Of a stretch of 64,000 bases of DNA, positions 1-14,300 are shown piece after piece. The stretch comes from Atopsyche davidsoni (Eukaryota; Arthropoda; Insecta; Trichoptera; Hydrobiosidae). How positions within the stretch are numbered: position 1 is the first letter of the stretch; every line of letters starts with the position of its first letter. A program made the translations under genes and the position numbers. The notes below the pieces were generated by a model, which did no database searches, had not been told where the DNA came from, and saw only the letters and a program-made list of their open reading frames with translations. The stretch lies in assembly GCA_022113835.1 (NCBI GenBank), contig JAILWY010000010.1, forward strand, positions 459,501-523,500, given 5' to 3'.

Positions 1-2011
1 ACTCATTACTCGTTCTATAAGCTTTTTATATTTAAAAAAAAAAACCTTTTATATGATAACAATACAAAGTCGAAAATCGTATGCGAGAATTGTATCACAA
101 TACTTCAAATAAAATTTCAAATTTCCAATAATTGAAACCATATTTCCATTATATTCCAACATTTGTTTATTCCTGGCCTCGGGCTAAAGTTATTATTATA
201 AGGTAAATATTCCATTTTGCGCAGCGTATCAATTTAAATCGGTCTTAGTTTGAAATGTTATTTTAATTCCACTTTTGTGCTTTGAAGTTTTAGCATCTCA
301 TTGAACACACGACTAGCCCTTCCACCAGCAGCTGCGGGCGAGTCGCGAGCAACGGAAAGATCTCATCTCATCTTTCGACTTCCGAGGAACTTCTACCCAA
401 CTTTCTGTGTTTGAAACTCACTGCATACTAGTATGGCGACTTTATTTATTCTTAAAAAATATAATTAGTGATGGTGACTTCAATGGACATAATTGAATAA
501 ACCTTTCACTTATGATAAAACCTACTTAAAAATTAGTTTCATAAACAACAAAAAAGTTCTACATTAAAAAATACGGACATTAAATAATTAACTCCTGGCG
601 AAGCACACTTTGATTTCTTTATTTTCGGTCTATGAGCACTGATCAATATATTATCGCTGTTGGCAACCAAAAAGTATGAAAACACGGATCGGGGCGGGAG
701 TGCGAGTACCCCAGCAGCCGGACTTGGTAAGGGTCCCCAGGAAAAAATATTTTCAACGACCCCGTGAAGATTAGTCGCCACTACAATAAGAAAAGAAGGA
801 GGCACTGAAAAGTTTTCCTGGATTAATTAAAAAAGGAGCCAGCGATTCTGAAAATATTAATTCAGCACATCGAACTATAATTATATAAAGTTAATTGTAT
901 TACACGTAGTATTAATTTATACTCGTGCGCGAATACTATGTATGACTGCCACAATATTGTACGAATGCATGTGTGGCTTTTGAATGCAAAATTGATTGAA
1001 TGGCTTCAAACTATTTTTTTAATATATATAATTTCAGAAGCATTACCCCTTTTCCGTCGTCATGTCTCAGCAAAATTCATCGCATTGTCATTTAAAAATA
1101 TGGTGAATTTAAATGTATTCAATAGCATTTGGGCTTTTTAAAATTTATATTATATGTAGTATATTACACTTGAATGTCTCAGTCCACGAGACCTAAGATT
1201 GAAATGGGAATTCTGCAGTCCATTATATAATGACGTTGAACGTAACGTAGGAGTTTATAATGATGTCTAGGAAAGTACTGAAATCCACGAAACATGTTTA
1301 TGAAATAACCCGCACCAGAAAGGCTTTGGATGGCAATTTTCCTTATTTATAATTAATATTTAGTCGATTTTTAAGTAAGCTTTTTTTGATATCATTAAAA
1401 GGAAATAATAAGCTTGCGCTGACTGGTAATGTGGCTATGGAACTTCCGGTGGGGGTTTCTATAAAACAGATGTATACCGCTAAACGCCAGCTGGTCTAGA
1501 CTCGTCCCGAGTAATAGGGGTAATAGCGGCGAGGGATGAAGGCGGCTCGAGGGCGTGGGCAGAGCCAGCCAGCGAACTGCTAAAGAGACAAAATTATGCG
1601 CTAACAAATAAAATATTACAAGGGGTACTCTCTTTACCATGGCTTGCGCCTAAAGGCCGCTACGCACGCAACTATAATTGGATACAGTTTACGTGGCCAG
1701 ATCAATCACCCGGATAGATTTCGTAATATTTACAACTGTTCATATATTGCAAAAATATTATCTACTCGTGCAAAAAATATATATACAGTTTAATCTGGAC
1801 TCATAAGCTGCATGTTTAGGGGCATTGTTAAAACAAGAAGATACACCAATTGTTGCAAAAGTCCGTTGTGCAGGAATGGAAAGTACCCGCTGAATTAGCG
1901 TGTGAATGCAGGTGAGCTGCGGCCGCACGGAGGGTGCATAGGAGGTGTTCTCACTCGAAAGCTCGAGGACTTCGATAAATAGAAGTATGGATGTTGTGTG
2001 AGGAGGCTGAC
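1..2011. other. Non-coding left flank, no gene supported
   Basis: AT-rich DNA with no ORF that has splice context or family resemblance. If the scabrous-like gene to the right is real, this is the start of its next intron, because the exon ending at 2012 runs leftwards into it with a donor site. The minus-strand ORFs at 539-805 and 1395-1640 have no recognisable domain. I see nothing else of substance. Confidence 0.5.
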
Positions 2012-2345
2012 CTCGTTTTTGACGCTGAAGCAGGAGCGCTTGGCGGCGGCGGCCAGGTCCCTCGCCTGCTTGACCTCGAGCAGGGCCTCCTGGAGGCGGG
2101 CGGCGTGGGCGGAGTCGCGGGCCTCGGCCTGGGCGAGGCGGCGCGCGGCCCCCGCGGCCTCGGCAGCCGCCGCGGCCACGTCGTTGCGCAGCACCCGGCG
2201 CTCTCGCCGCCACTGGCTGGCGTTGGCCGAGGCCTCCACCTCCCGCATCTCGCCGCGCAGCTCCCCCAAGGCCGCGCGCGCCCACTCCAGCGTCAGCTGC
2301 TCGTTGCGCCTGTGGTTGCCGCTCGGCTGCGACTTTGCTTCTTGC
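2012..2345 (-). CDS. sca: Second coding exon of the scabrous-like gene (coiled coil)
   Basis: 334 bp, open throughout in one frame, starting after a pyrimidine-rich TTGCAG acceptor and ending in phase 0 before GTCAGC. It is very GC-rich (runs of GCC/GCG) amid AT-rich DNA, which gives long shadow ORFs in other frames. The charged heptad-like Ala/Leu/Arg/Glu pattern over roughly 90 residues indicates an alpha-helical coiled coil; no fibrinogen domain is present in this exon. Confidence 0.7.
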
Positions 2346-5300
2346 CTGCAACAGACCCCCCATTAGCGCACGCTCGCGACATCATTTAACATAACAAACG
2401 TCATTCATATTATATTTCTGAAACACAGAATTTTCTAATAAAAAATCAAAACATCTGCGTTTACTTCCGTTTCAGTTTCCAAATAAACTATTTATGAAAA
2501 GTATTCTATTAATTCTATTCATCGACGTATAATTTCAACGTCCAGACATTATTAATGAAATGTGTACGGATAAAAAGATTCTCCAATTGTTCAATTGAAC
2601 CAGTTTTATTTTATTATTTCTTACGTAGCAGTTTTTTTTAAATTTATTTCTTTAACCCACTAGCGGTGGAGGCTGGAGACGATAAAAATGACGAACGATT
2701 TTACTTATTGCTTTCTAAGATATACTGGGTAAAAATTCATTTAGACACAATGGACGCAAACTCATTTATATTATAGTGAAGTATCCAACGCATTCAAAAT
2801 ATTTTTTGAACATTAAATATTTTAGTAGGTTCTGAAACCATTTGGCTTATATTAATTCGTTAAACAAAAACTCATGTATGACGTCATTAGGCCATACTCC
2901 ATTTGGGCTTGCTTTAGTGAACGACTCTGCATGAGTCGGGGTTCTATTCATGGGACGGGGACCCTATTTAGATTTTTTTCTATTGATGTATACCAAGATG
3001 CAAGGTGCACACATTATTGAACCCCTGAAAGGTTCCTTAAGCACGCGCATTATCAAACTATTTCAAAGACACCCTTCGGAGTCGCTTATAGAAAAAAGAG
3101 CAGGTGGCCGGGGCTCGCGTGGAGCCGCCAGCAGGCCGCCGAGCCCGCCAGCTCCTGCCAGCTCCTGCCAGCTCCTGCCAGCGCGTGCTCGGGCCCGCTG
3201 TCGTGTCAGTTGCTTGGCAACAAGGTGACATTCAAACGAGCTATTCCAATATTTATGACAAAGAGCACTTGGTGGAATTCCATTTTAATATTTTTCAAAT
3301 CAAATACTTGAGTGATTTTTCCCCATGTTATTTTTGATCGGTTTCGCCAACCTTTCACGTTGGCATTATCAAACTGAGTCTGCCAACTGAGAATGTCAAC
3401 GTGAAAATTTGGCTCAGGTATTTTATTTAAAAAATATTGTATCGTATGCATTCATCAATATTATTTGTTATTTTTTAATTTACTGCTACATAAATTTATT
3501 TCTTAGCAACATGGCGACAGTCAAGTCAAATTAAATTCACACAACGGTCCGATTCATTAATAAAAATGAATGCGCTCGGTTATTGACAATTTTGCATTTG
3601 TAAAATGCATAGAGCCTTATGCGGAATTACTCCAATTGCTTACATCCGAATAATAATAATCATAAAAAATTCTAAAACAATATAGAGAAGCTTTTTTAAT
3701 ATAATACTTTTTCAATTTTACAATGCTCTTAATTGATAACATTTTTTGTTTTTCTCTTTTCGTATTGTACAATCATTTGCGAGCTAAAAATAAATATTTA
3801 AAAAAATCCCGTAAACCGTCAGTAGTTGCTTGCGAGATTATAAATCTCATGTAAACATTAAATATCTTCGTTTCAGCCCAGTGAATTCGAAATAATACAT
3901 AGCTTACGGCCGGGGAGGAGCAGAACTGTATTACATTTATTCCAGGAAGGGCCACTTAAATAGATATTGTATTTCAAATACCAAATATTATTTCCATAAA
4001 ATATTTCTGATATATTTTAATAATATTTAACGTATTTACTATCCATATATGAATTTCGGCTTTCTGTATTACCAATTTAGATAAATATATAAAATCGTCT
4101 TTTCATAGCTATGAAACGACGTGAAGTAATCATCTTTTTATTTCACCAAACATGTTTTTTCACCGTATTATGTGTGAATCTCTGTGAAACAGTGTCTGTG
4201 AATGATAGTGAATCCTGAAAAGACGACCCACAATGATATCATCAGCATTTATTTTTATTCCGTGATAAGATATATTTTCAAACTCAAAACGCAATAGAAG
4301 AAGCTGCTCAACAAGCAGATCGAATAAATTAGATGCGATGCGACGTATTTGATTTACCACAATTCCAACATTTGGTTATTTTATAGAAACCAGCATAAGT
4401 TAGGATTTATTTGTTGCAGGCGAGTAAGCGAACCATTGGATAATGAAGCGGTTCAATTTATAAAAAGATGGCGCTATTATTTTTACAAACTCAGAACTAA
4501 AAATTCATGGCCTAGTTTTTATAACAGAGTTGGACTCCGAATTTCGATCAGAATTAAAAGGAATTTATTATTTGAAAAAAGATTTTATCTTTAAACTTTG
4601 TCTGAATCGTATAATTTCTTTTATTATTACCCAATCGCAATGAACGGCTTTCATGGAAATGCGAATCCCGGGGATTCTTCAGCAAGATGCACGGCGCATT
4701 GTGTTCCACGCGCCGACCCCGCGCATCGTTTGTTGCACCGGCCGAAGGGATTTCATGGGAATGTTCAATATTCAATCATTTCTATTTGTAAAAGGATTCC
4801 AGCTATGGACGAGTGGAGGCTAAAAATAAGCCACTACGGAGAATACAATTCGCAAAACTTCGCCGAGCACTTGGATGTTTTATTTTATAACTTTCTTGAA
4901 TAATACTCTCAAGATATCACTGCCTTGTATTTAGTTACATTAATAATCCTATTGAGATTGTTAAATAATCAAAGGGATATTTTTGTTGACAATATGTTTT
5001 TGGTATACAAAAGCCCTAACCTAATAGTTTTCGCCTTCTTGGCGGTTAAAAATTTCCTCAACTTTGGCCTTGAAACATAATAAGACTTTTAATCATTTAA
5101 TACACGTGTGATACTGCCTAAGGGAAAGTCGTTATTTAATGGTTTTCTAACAAAACAGACCAAAAAACAAAACATTAACGTGTGTGTGTGTGTATTAGTG
5201 TGAATGTTAAAAGCATTCGAATGAAAGAAAGAGCCTTTTAAAACGGTCTACGTGTTGCTATGTGAGTTCGGAAGAGTGCGCTCGACCGTTAGCAAACGAT

Positions 5301-8300
5301 ATCATTCTATACACCCCACCCTACAGTACTAAAAAATTGTATCTTTTGTGTATTCTAAACTCAGAGAGTTCGAAGCGGTAGTTTTAAGCACCCAACACCA
5401 ACCACTGGAAACTCTGAACAGCTTTTAATATCTCATTTATCGTGAGAAAAAATGCCTCAGCACATTTTCTCCAGCAACTTCGGGATACCGGCTCGACAAT
5501 GTTCAGCGATAAATTAATAACTACAGGACAACGAGCTATAAAACGAAGGGCGGTTAGTATGAATCTCGACCCCAGGGGAGGTGCCATCGGATGGGCCACC
5601 ACCGCGAGACAATGAAATTATCAAATAATTCAATTTAATTTAAATACAGTATTTATTAACTGTAAAAATTATAGATTTTTATTTTTATATAAAAGTAATG
5701 GCAAGTGAACACAATACCAAAAATAACCTTTTAAGTTATAAATTCGAAATTCACTTATTTAATGTTGCTTGGCGAACAACTGACTCTAAATATGTACATA
5801 AGAAACGTTATCAAACGAAACGCTATAAAATCAAAAGTAGGAATATTTTATGATGTTCTTTTTCTATATATATTTATTTGTGTCTGTGATTGTGTGCACA
5901 TTTACCATTCAAAACTATTATTATTTAAGCCGCAAGTCTTAAAATACGAGGGCGGTCCGATAAGTACTTAGCTTCACCGCCCGATGGTGCTAGTATCGCA
6001 AGAAAGATTTTTTATCGTGTAGTACATTCTTGTAGACGGCTACTGTCAAAATTTCAGTCGAATCGGACTCGTAGTTTTGTTTTGACCGCGTGTGGAAGCG
6101 AACGTCTACGCGTATTTTAGAAAAATGGAATAAGAGCAATATAGGTCGGTGATTCTATTCTTGTTTTTGGAATGGAAATCGCGCAGAGAAATCAAAGAGC
6201 GCTTGGATGCTGTGTACGGTGACTCTTTTCCTTCGATGGCGACCGTCGAAAATTGGTTTAACGAGTTTCAACGTGGTCGCACGTCGGTTTTTAATGAGCC
6301 ACGCCCAGGTGCCTCAAAAATGGCTACCACGGAGGATAACGTGACAAAAATCCACGATCTCGTATTGGCAGACCGCCGATTGAAGGTGCGCGAGATAGCT
6401 GAAATAGTAGGCATCTCAAAAGACTGCGTGGATCATATCCTGCATGAGATTTGGGCATGAGAAAGCTGTCGGCGCGATGGGTGCCGCGTTTGCTCACTCC
6501 GGACAACAAGCGCAACCGTGAGACCACTTCGGAGCAGTGTTTGACGCTGTTTAAGCGCAATCCGAAAGAGTTTCTGCGTTATTCGTGACCGTCGACGAAC
6601 CATGGATCCACTGGTACACACCAGAGTCTAAGGAACAGTCTAAACAGTGGACTTCACCCGGCAAACGTGCTCCGAAGAAGGCGAAGACTGTCCTATCGGC
6701 CGGAAAGGTTATGACCACTGTTTTCTGGGATTCACAAGGTAGGATCTACATTGACTACTTGGAGAAGGGCAAAACGGTCACAGGCTCTACTATGCCGAGT
6801 TAGAAAAAACAGCCCCATTTGGCGAAGAAAAAAGAGCTCTTCCACCATGACAACGCACCGGCTCACACCTCCGCCGTCGCCACGGCAAAATTAGTTGAAT
6901 TGCACTACGAACTGCTCCCCCATCCACCATATTCTCCAGATTTGGCCCCGTGCGATTATTTTTTGTTTCCAAACTTGAAGAAATCACTCGCCGGGCAGAA
7001 CTTCAAGTCGAATGAAGAGGTCATCGCCGCCACGGAGGCCTACTTTGCAGACCTCGAGAAAACGTATTTTTCAGATGGGTTAAAGAAGTTGGAGCATCGC
7101 TGGGTCAAGTATATCGAGCTAAAAGTAGACTATTTTGAGAAATTAATCGCTACTTTTCCAAAATTTTCGTTTTTCTTTTGTAGGCTAAGTACTTATCGGA
7201 CCGCCCTCGTAAGTGTTCAGAAATGTGCTCAAATTTTCAAAAACATGTTCAAAATATCAATGAAAGTCACCGTCAAACCCAAAATATTTCAATAAATTAT
7301 TTTCAGGTCACATTTCTTGTAAAACGTGTTCAAGTTTACAACTGTAAAATAAATTAGATGTTTTCTATATAATAACAATAAGCACAAAGAAGCGTCTCTA
7401 ACGTGATCGATGCTGCATTCACAGGTGCTTGGAATTTTGAATGAATTGTAATAACTTTAAATTGACTACCTGCAAGTGTTTACTTGCATGGCGTCCTACG
7501 GTGATTCTCGGCAAGACCTTCTGCCAGTACAACCCTCAGGGAGCTTTGAAAGTACAGTGTGGTATCTCAAACAAACTCAATTGAGAATATATATAGCTAT
7601 ATGTGCGTATCGTTGTAAAGCTTGATTTTCTGAAATAGTTTCAGGAATAGCAATACATACTTTCAGGAACGTATTTAGAATAAATCGAGATTATTTTATC
7701 ATTTCATCGCACGGATTGAATAAAATGTGCACTTTATTTGGAAGCCTAACGCTGCCACTGTGAATCGAGTGGCTCTCGAGAGACGAGAGCTACTTTGAGA
7801 GTGACATTTCGTATTGTACTGTCGAGCCTCCAGGCCGGAGCATCCTGCGAGGAACAATCGGGAACCTACTTCCGCGCAGTAAACTTTTAATACCAAATGA
7901 AGTCAGAACTTTATCTCGATCCGCAGTCGAAAATGAAAGTATCTGGTAAATTTATCGATGGGTATAATGATGAGAAATTGCTAAAGGCAATCTAACTTAT
8001 TTTTATAGGTTGATTTTTATTTTAAACTTTTTCTTTTTTTGGGCATTAATATAGAACAATTTCAATTCAAAAAAAATTGCTTTTTGAGTGTCGCCCGAAA
8101 ATACGATTTTTATTGAAATACTAAACAACAAAAAAATTACAAAAAAAACTATTTTAGAGCCTACAATACTTTTCAGTTCTAACCATCTGCACTATACGCT
8201 CGATAAGCAGCGTACGATCCATAGAAACAATAAAGCATTGCTTTCTCTAAAATAAATTTGAACATATTTTTTTTTTAAATTATCTCGAAATCCCAAATTT

Positions 8301-11300
8301 CGAAAAATGCTAAGGTATTGTGCTGCGTAACGATTCATGTCTTCTGACGTTCGGTTCCGGTCCTGAGACCATCTTCTAGGATAAGATAATCTCAGTACCG
8401 GGACCGAAATGTTGCAAGGCTCGAACTACTACGCTACTCAATAATACCCAAAGTATATCAATATCCACACATAAAAACGGTTGTTAAAACCGAGTAACTC
8501 ATTATATCAAGTATTTTTTCTTTTTCATTTGCATCTCGATACTTTGTACTGCTTATCTATCTACTCTTTTCCCTTGTGGTTTCCTTCTCTTGCAGAGTAT
8601 AGTAATAAAAGTCTTCTTGTTCTCAGATTATGTAAACTATTGTAGAATGTCCGCTAGTGAAAAGTGGCAAAAAAGCTGCTTTAAACAAGTTGTCTAATCT
8701 CACCTCAGCCTAAAAGATTACGTATTTTCGTATTTTCACGTGTGAATCAATATTACGTTATTTTATTTAATATTAATTTATGAATATGTATGACTTTGAT
8801 CATTTGAATATAAAATATTTTTATATTTTAGAATAATGTATTTATATTGTTTTAGATATTAAATTAATTGTGAAAACATTTATTTCATATGATCATTTCG
8901 ATAAGAAGTTCTATATCAATGGGGAAAAAAATATGTATTCAAGCATCATCTATCTTTTAAACGGGAGTGGAGCTATTCTCCGACAGAAAATCTCATTTTA
9001 TTTTCCCCTGGTATTTTTCAATAAATATTCAGATATTAATTTTCTGGAAACAAATGAATTTATCGTCAATAACATTAGAGCAAAAGGTAGGCCTTTGTGC
9101 GATTTGAATTAATATTCACAATTGTTAGCATAAAAAAAATTAGAGATGGACCAAGGAACGGTGTCTCTGCAGCGTTCGACTCAAACTAAACTATTCGACA
9201 GTGAAACCGTCAGCGTAGCACTTCTTTTTAATTACTACGTTCTTGAATGTTATGGCGTGAACCTTTATTTATGTTTTTTTTAACTTTAACACGGTCTAAG
9301 GTCAATTTAATTTCTATTTAAAATAAAAATGGCTGCAAAACTACTCACACAAATCACTGCTTATAAAAGTGGTGTTTTATGAATAACCACAACCTATTCC
9401 TTGCGATATATGGTTGTTCCTTTATCCAAGTCTACTCAAACCATGGTTTAACGATGCCGTGGTCCGCTTTTCACATACGCCTGAAAACCTGTGAAAGTAT
9501 AAAATAAAGGCGGGGATGACGAGACGACGAAGTCAATAGACCATGAAAGTTGTAGTGGGAATATTTAATCTTATGTAATGACGAGAAGTTTAAATTAGTG
9601 AATTTGACCGGAAAAATATTAATCAATAAAACAAAAATGAAAAAATTTATACATATTTTAGCTTAGTATATTCAATAGCACTATTCAATGAGTTTATTAT
9701 TACTACTATTTCGTGATTGTTGTAACCAACTATACGAAACCGATTTTTTTTAAATAAAAAAGCTTCACAACATATTTAAATTATTTATAATATCACTCCG
9801 ATAAGGATTTTACGCTCAAGTCCGGTAACCCGATTTAATTGTATAAAACTCTCACCTCATAACAGGGCTACTGAGCGCGAAAAAATCAATTTACCAAGCA
9901 ATGACAGCCAAGAGGCAATAGTTTAACTCACACCTGTGTTAAAAAATCGATTCACGGTTTTACTGTATTAAAAAATAATTTTTAATCATATTTTTTTATT
10001 ACTTTTATATTAATTTTATAGAACTGTATGTAAACGTATCGGAAAACTAAATACACAATAATGAAACGAATATTATATTAAGCAATTTGTTTAATTGAAT
10101 GTGTATTAAATTTTTTAAAAGATTAAAATGAAATGCTCTAAGTACTTCCTGGTTTTTCATGTTAATCTAGAGATTCTGTTGAACCTTTGTCATGAGCGCT
10201 AATGAAAGCTTCGGAGAATTTTATCTATCTCCTGTAAAAGCCTTGTTGAAAATCTGGGTCTTTTTACTTTGCTAGCTAAAAAAATTGCAAGGGAAAAAAA
10301 GCGAGTGACTTTAAAAAAAAAGGTAGTGCATCATCCACTCAGACCATACATGTTGTAGTTATTCGTTTATAAATTAATTACTTTCAAATTACAAATATAT
10401 TGTTACATCAAAAAGCATTTCATCAATTGAGTTCAATACTACCCTTTGAAATATCAATAATAAACAAAATCTGCGAGATATCATTTACTAATTGTATTAA
10501 ATTATATGTATATACTTGTGCACAATCTGTTGTGTGTAAATTGCCTAAGTATTATTAATTATACTAAATTAAATATTAAATACTTTTGGGATTTTTTCAA
10601 TTGTTCAATTTCATTAGTGACCGGTTTTGCCAACCTTTCACGACGTCATTCTCAGTTTGATAAATTTTAGTATTTTAATTTAAAATATTAAAAATGGAAT
10701 TCCACCGAGTATTCTATGTCCAAAATATCTTATAATTAAATATTTACTTTTAAGTTACATAATTTAAAAAAAACCAGACAAATTATACTATCGTATTCAG
10801 GCATATATACATATTATATATCGCTGAGACGAGAATCCAGAGTTAAGTTTACTTCGCTCTTTCGTAAGATCTTCCAATTAAAAATGGTGAAGAGATTTGA
10901 ATTGCCACTGTGACCTATCGTGAGTAATTAAAACTGGTGTCCGGGAGGTTGCAACCCTCGAGACGTGCTATAAATCTTCAGTCTTCGACAGTATTCTACT
11001 ATGATTAACCTTCGTTTATAATGATTTTTAATATAATAATACGAGAGACGTTCGCTATCGCCGTCTCAGTAATAAATATCAGTAGTCTCGACAACAATTT
11101 GTTTTATTCATGCTTCTTTACATGCGTAAGCGCATTTTAAACGTAGCGAAAGTACCCTTTACAAGACTTGCTATCATATACCAACGTAAAAATTACTTAT
11201 AATTTTATTTTTAATTATAACATACATTTATCGTAAGCCTGCACTGATTTGAAATTGTAAAGGAGAAAAGAGCAGGTGAACGAGCAGCGGGCATTCGTAA

Positions 11301-14300
11301 AGCCGGCAAGCATATACCTGGCAACGCGTCCCTCCTTCTGCCTAGAGTTGCAAAAAAACCCATTCAAAAAAGTGCGATCATAGTTTAGGTGAGATAATCG
11401 GCAGTGAAGGCTTACAGGCCCGGAGGGGATGATCGATCGCATTGAGCTGCTGCGTCGGTCTGAAGGTCGGCTGCAGTTGTTGCATTAGAAAGGAGCCACC
11501 TGGAAAGCCCCGCCCCGAGCACTCGGCGGATTGTGGAGCTATTCGACTTCAATTTTAATTAAAGAGCTTCTGAGATATAAAGATGGAAGTCAACACGAAC
11601 TTCGCTCGAAATAATGTATTACCTAAAAGCTGGATGGTAACTTTTTACAAACAAAACGTTATACAGAGTTAATGTTTATACATCGTAAGCATAAACTTTT
11701 GAGTTTTAACTAAATATTCATCCATAACTATTATTGTTCTTCTTTAGCGCATTTCTGTGTTTAATAAAAGAAGCAAAGGCGTTGAAACCAATAAAAATAA
11801 GAACTGGGTGCTGGGGCCTTTTTAAATAATTGAATGTTTAACTATTTATGTATGTTTTACATGTTTTATATTCAAATAATTGAATGTTAAATTATTTATG
11901 AATGTTTAATTATTTATTTATGAATGTTTATATTAATGTAATGAATGTAAATTAATAGGGTATATACGATATAATTTTTAAAAGGAAACACTTTTGTGAT
12001 TTTTATTGGTAATCGGTTTCGCCAATCTTTCGCCAGAGTAACCAACACCAGACTCAGTTTGATAAGGCCAACGTGAAATATTGGCGAAACCGGTCACCAA
12101 TAAAATTAAACATGTGGAAAAATCACAAAATTTTATTATTGAAAATAAAATTCCACCATCAAAAATATAATAAGTCAATACGATCATTTGAAGAGTTACA
12201 GTAGAGCGTTACTCGATGACACAACCGCGCGTGCCGGGTCTGGTGGGGCGGGTCGGAGTTGTGCCATGGGTAATGGTTGATTAGTGCGCCTTGGGTTCAA
12301 ATATCACCTGCGCAGGTGCTTCGTAATGGCAGCTGAGATGGCCGCGGAGGATAGAGCACTCGCGGACCGGGGGTTGTTTATCTCTGGGGCAGATGGGGGC
12401 GGCAGATGTCCGACATCCTGCTCTACTCCTCTACTCTTACTCCGAGCATTCCTAGGCCCAAAACTCCAGCTCTTTATGCTATATGACCCTCAGCATATAA
12501 ATTTAATTATTTATTTAATTATTCAATTTAATTATTTATCGTTTTTCTATTGTATATTCAAAGTTAATTTTTTTACAGAATATTAAAAAGATTATGAATT
12601 ATATCTATCTATTATTTAATTACTGTTCTTTTTTAAGGTCAAATAAAGTCTTGAGAATGTTGAAAAATTTGATAAAATTTGATAAAATTTGATAAAATTA
12701 CTACTTTTCAAAAACAAAAGTTTGATTTAAAAAAAAAATTTAAAAACTAATCCCTTATCAACTAACTAACTAATTTTAATTTCAATTTAAAAAAGGATAC
12801 CTAAATGGTTAGGGTTCTAGAACCGTCGGTCATTATAATCTCCAAATGCCTAAACATCAATCGTAAAAACACATATTTATCATATTAAAAGTAAATTTAT
12901 AAGAAATAAAAAAAAGTTATTTGTAAAAGAAAGGAATGTATTTAACTTTTGGCATTAAAATTTTTTCTATTGGTGCAGTAGATTTTTCGCTTAATATTTG
13001 CTAAAATTATCAAAAAACTAAAGGATTACCCCCCATTTAAATAATCAATATTTTTGACAGAGAGTACTTGGTGGAATTCTATTTTAATACTTTAAATAAA
13101 ATACTTGGGTGATTATTCCACATGTTAATTTCTTTATTGGTGACCGGTTTCGCCAAACTTTCACGTTGGCATTATCAAACTGAATGAGAATTTATATTAT
13201 AACAAGAATGAAGTAAACAATTGATAAAGGGAGAGGTTATTAGAATGAGAGAGAGAGATGATTGTTAGGTCGTAAGGAGTAATTTAAGAGTATTGTGAGT
13301 TTAATGTACCTTGGCTATCTTTCTAACAACCTCTCCCTTTATCGATTGTTTGCTTGATTGATTGTTATTATTAAATTCATATAAATTCTCACAGAGTTTG
13401 ATAATGCAATGGTGAAAGGTTGACGAAACCAGTCACCAATAAAAAAATTACACGTTATTTATAATACTAAAAGACCTCATCAATTTGTTTTTAGATAAAA
13501 ATAATTACTCATGAAATATTATTTAGCCAAAATCATATTGTAAAAATAATAAACCATTAAGAATAATTAGATTTAAAAAAAAAAAATAAACATTTTGTAT
13601 CTCTCTTCTAAAAGCGAGAGACATCCGAGTTTAGGTGGTTTGAAAACAAGGAGTGTGTAACCACACCACTCTGTAAAATGAAAAAGGAAAGGGAAGACGT
13701 GCACTCGAGCCCGGCGCCCGATGGTCGCCTGACAACAACGTGAGATCCGTGATTCAAATCCACGTAAAGGATTTTTTTTACTATTTCTAATCTGATAAAC
13801 TATTGATTAGTTTTAAATTCATAGTAATGTAAAACACTTTACAGATACAAGTTTTTGGCGTTTTTATCTGAATACAACGTGGCAAATGCTTGAGAAACGG
13901 ATGCGACGACTGGTTCGCCTTTTTTGACTACCTTCTTCATTCCTTGTGCCCTGTTACTCTCATAAAGTAAAACGGACTTAGTCATCTCGTTTTAAGATTA
14001 TTTGATTTTTTTTATTTTCTTTGTTATCTGAATAAATATATATCTCATATTAAATTCATGTGTGAGTAGACGTGCACTGAACCAGACTTCTCCCGCCCGT
14101 GGAATAAACACACACCATCTCAAATGTAAAGTCGTGTTTCTATTATTAGTTCTCTTATATTTGCCAATGAAGAACGATGCGAGATATATTCTGAGAAAAT
14201 GTTGTTTATTATTGAGCATTAAGACGTAAAGACGTATCTTAATTGTTCCAAGAAAAAACACAGTAAAAAGGAAAAATTTACATAAAAAGATTAGGAGATT

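Noticed and set aside
4598..4903. Plus-strand ORF of 101 aa with a duplicated GFHGN segment
   Set aside because: Explained by a short DNA duplication; no family or splice support.
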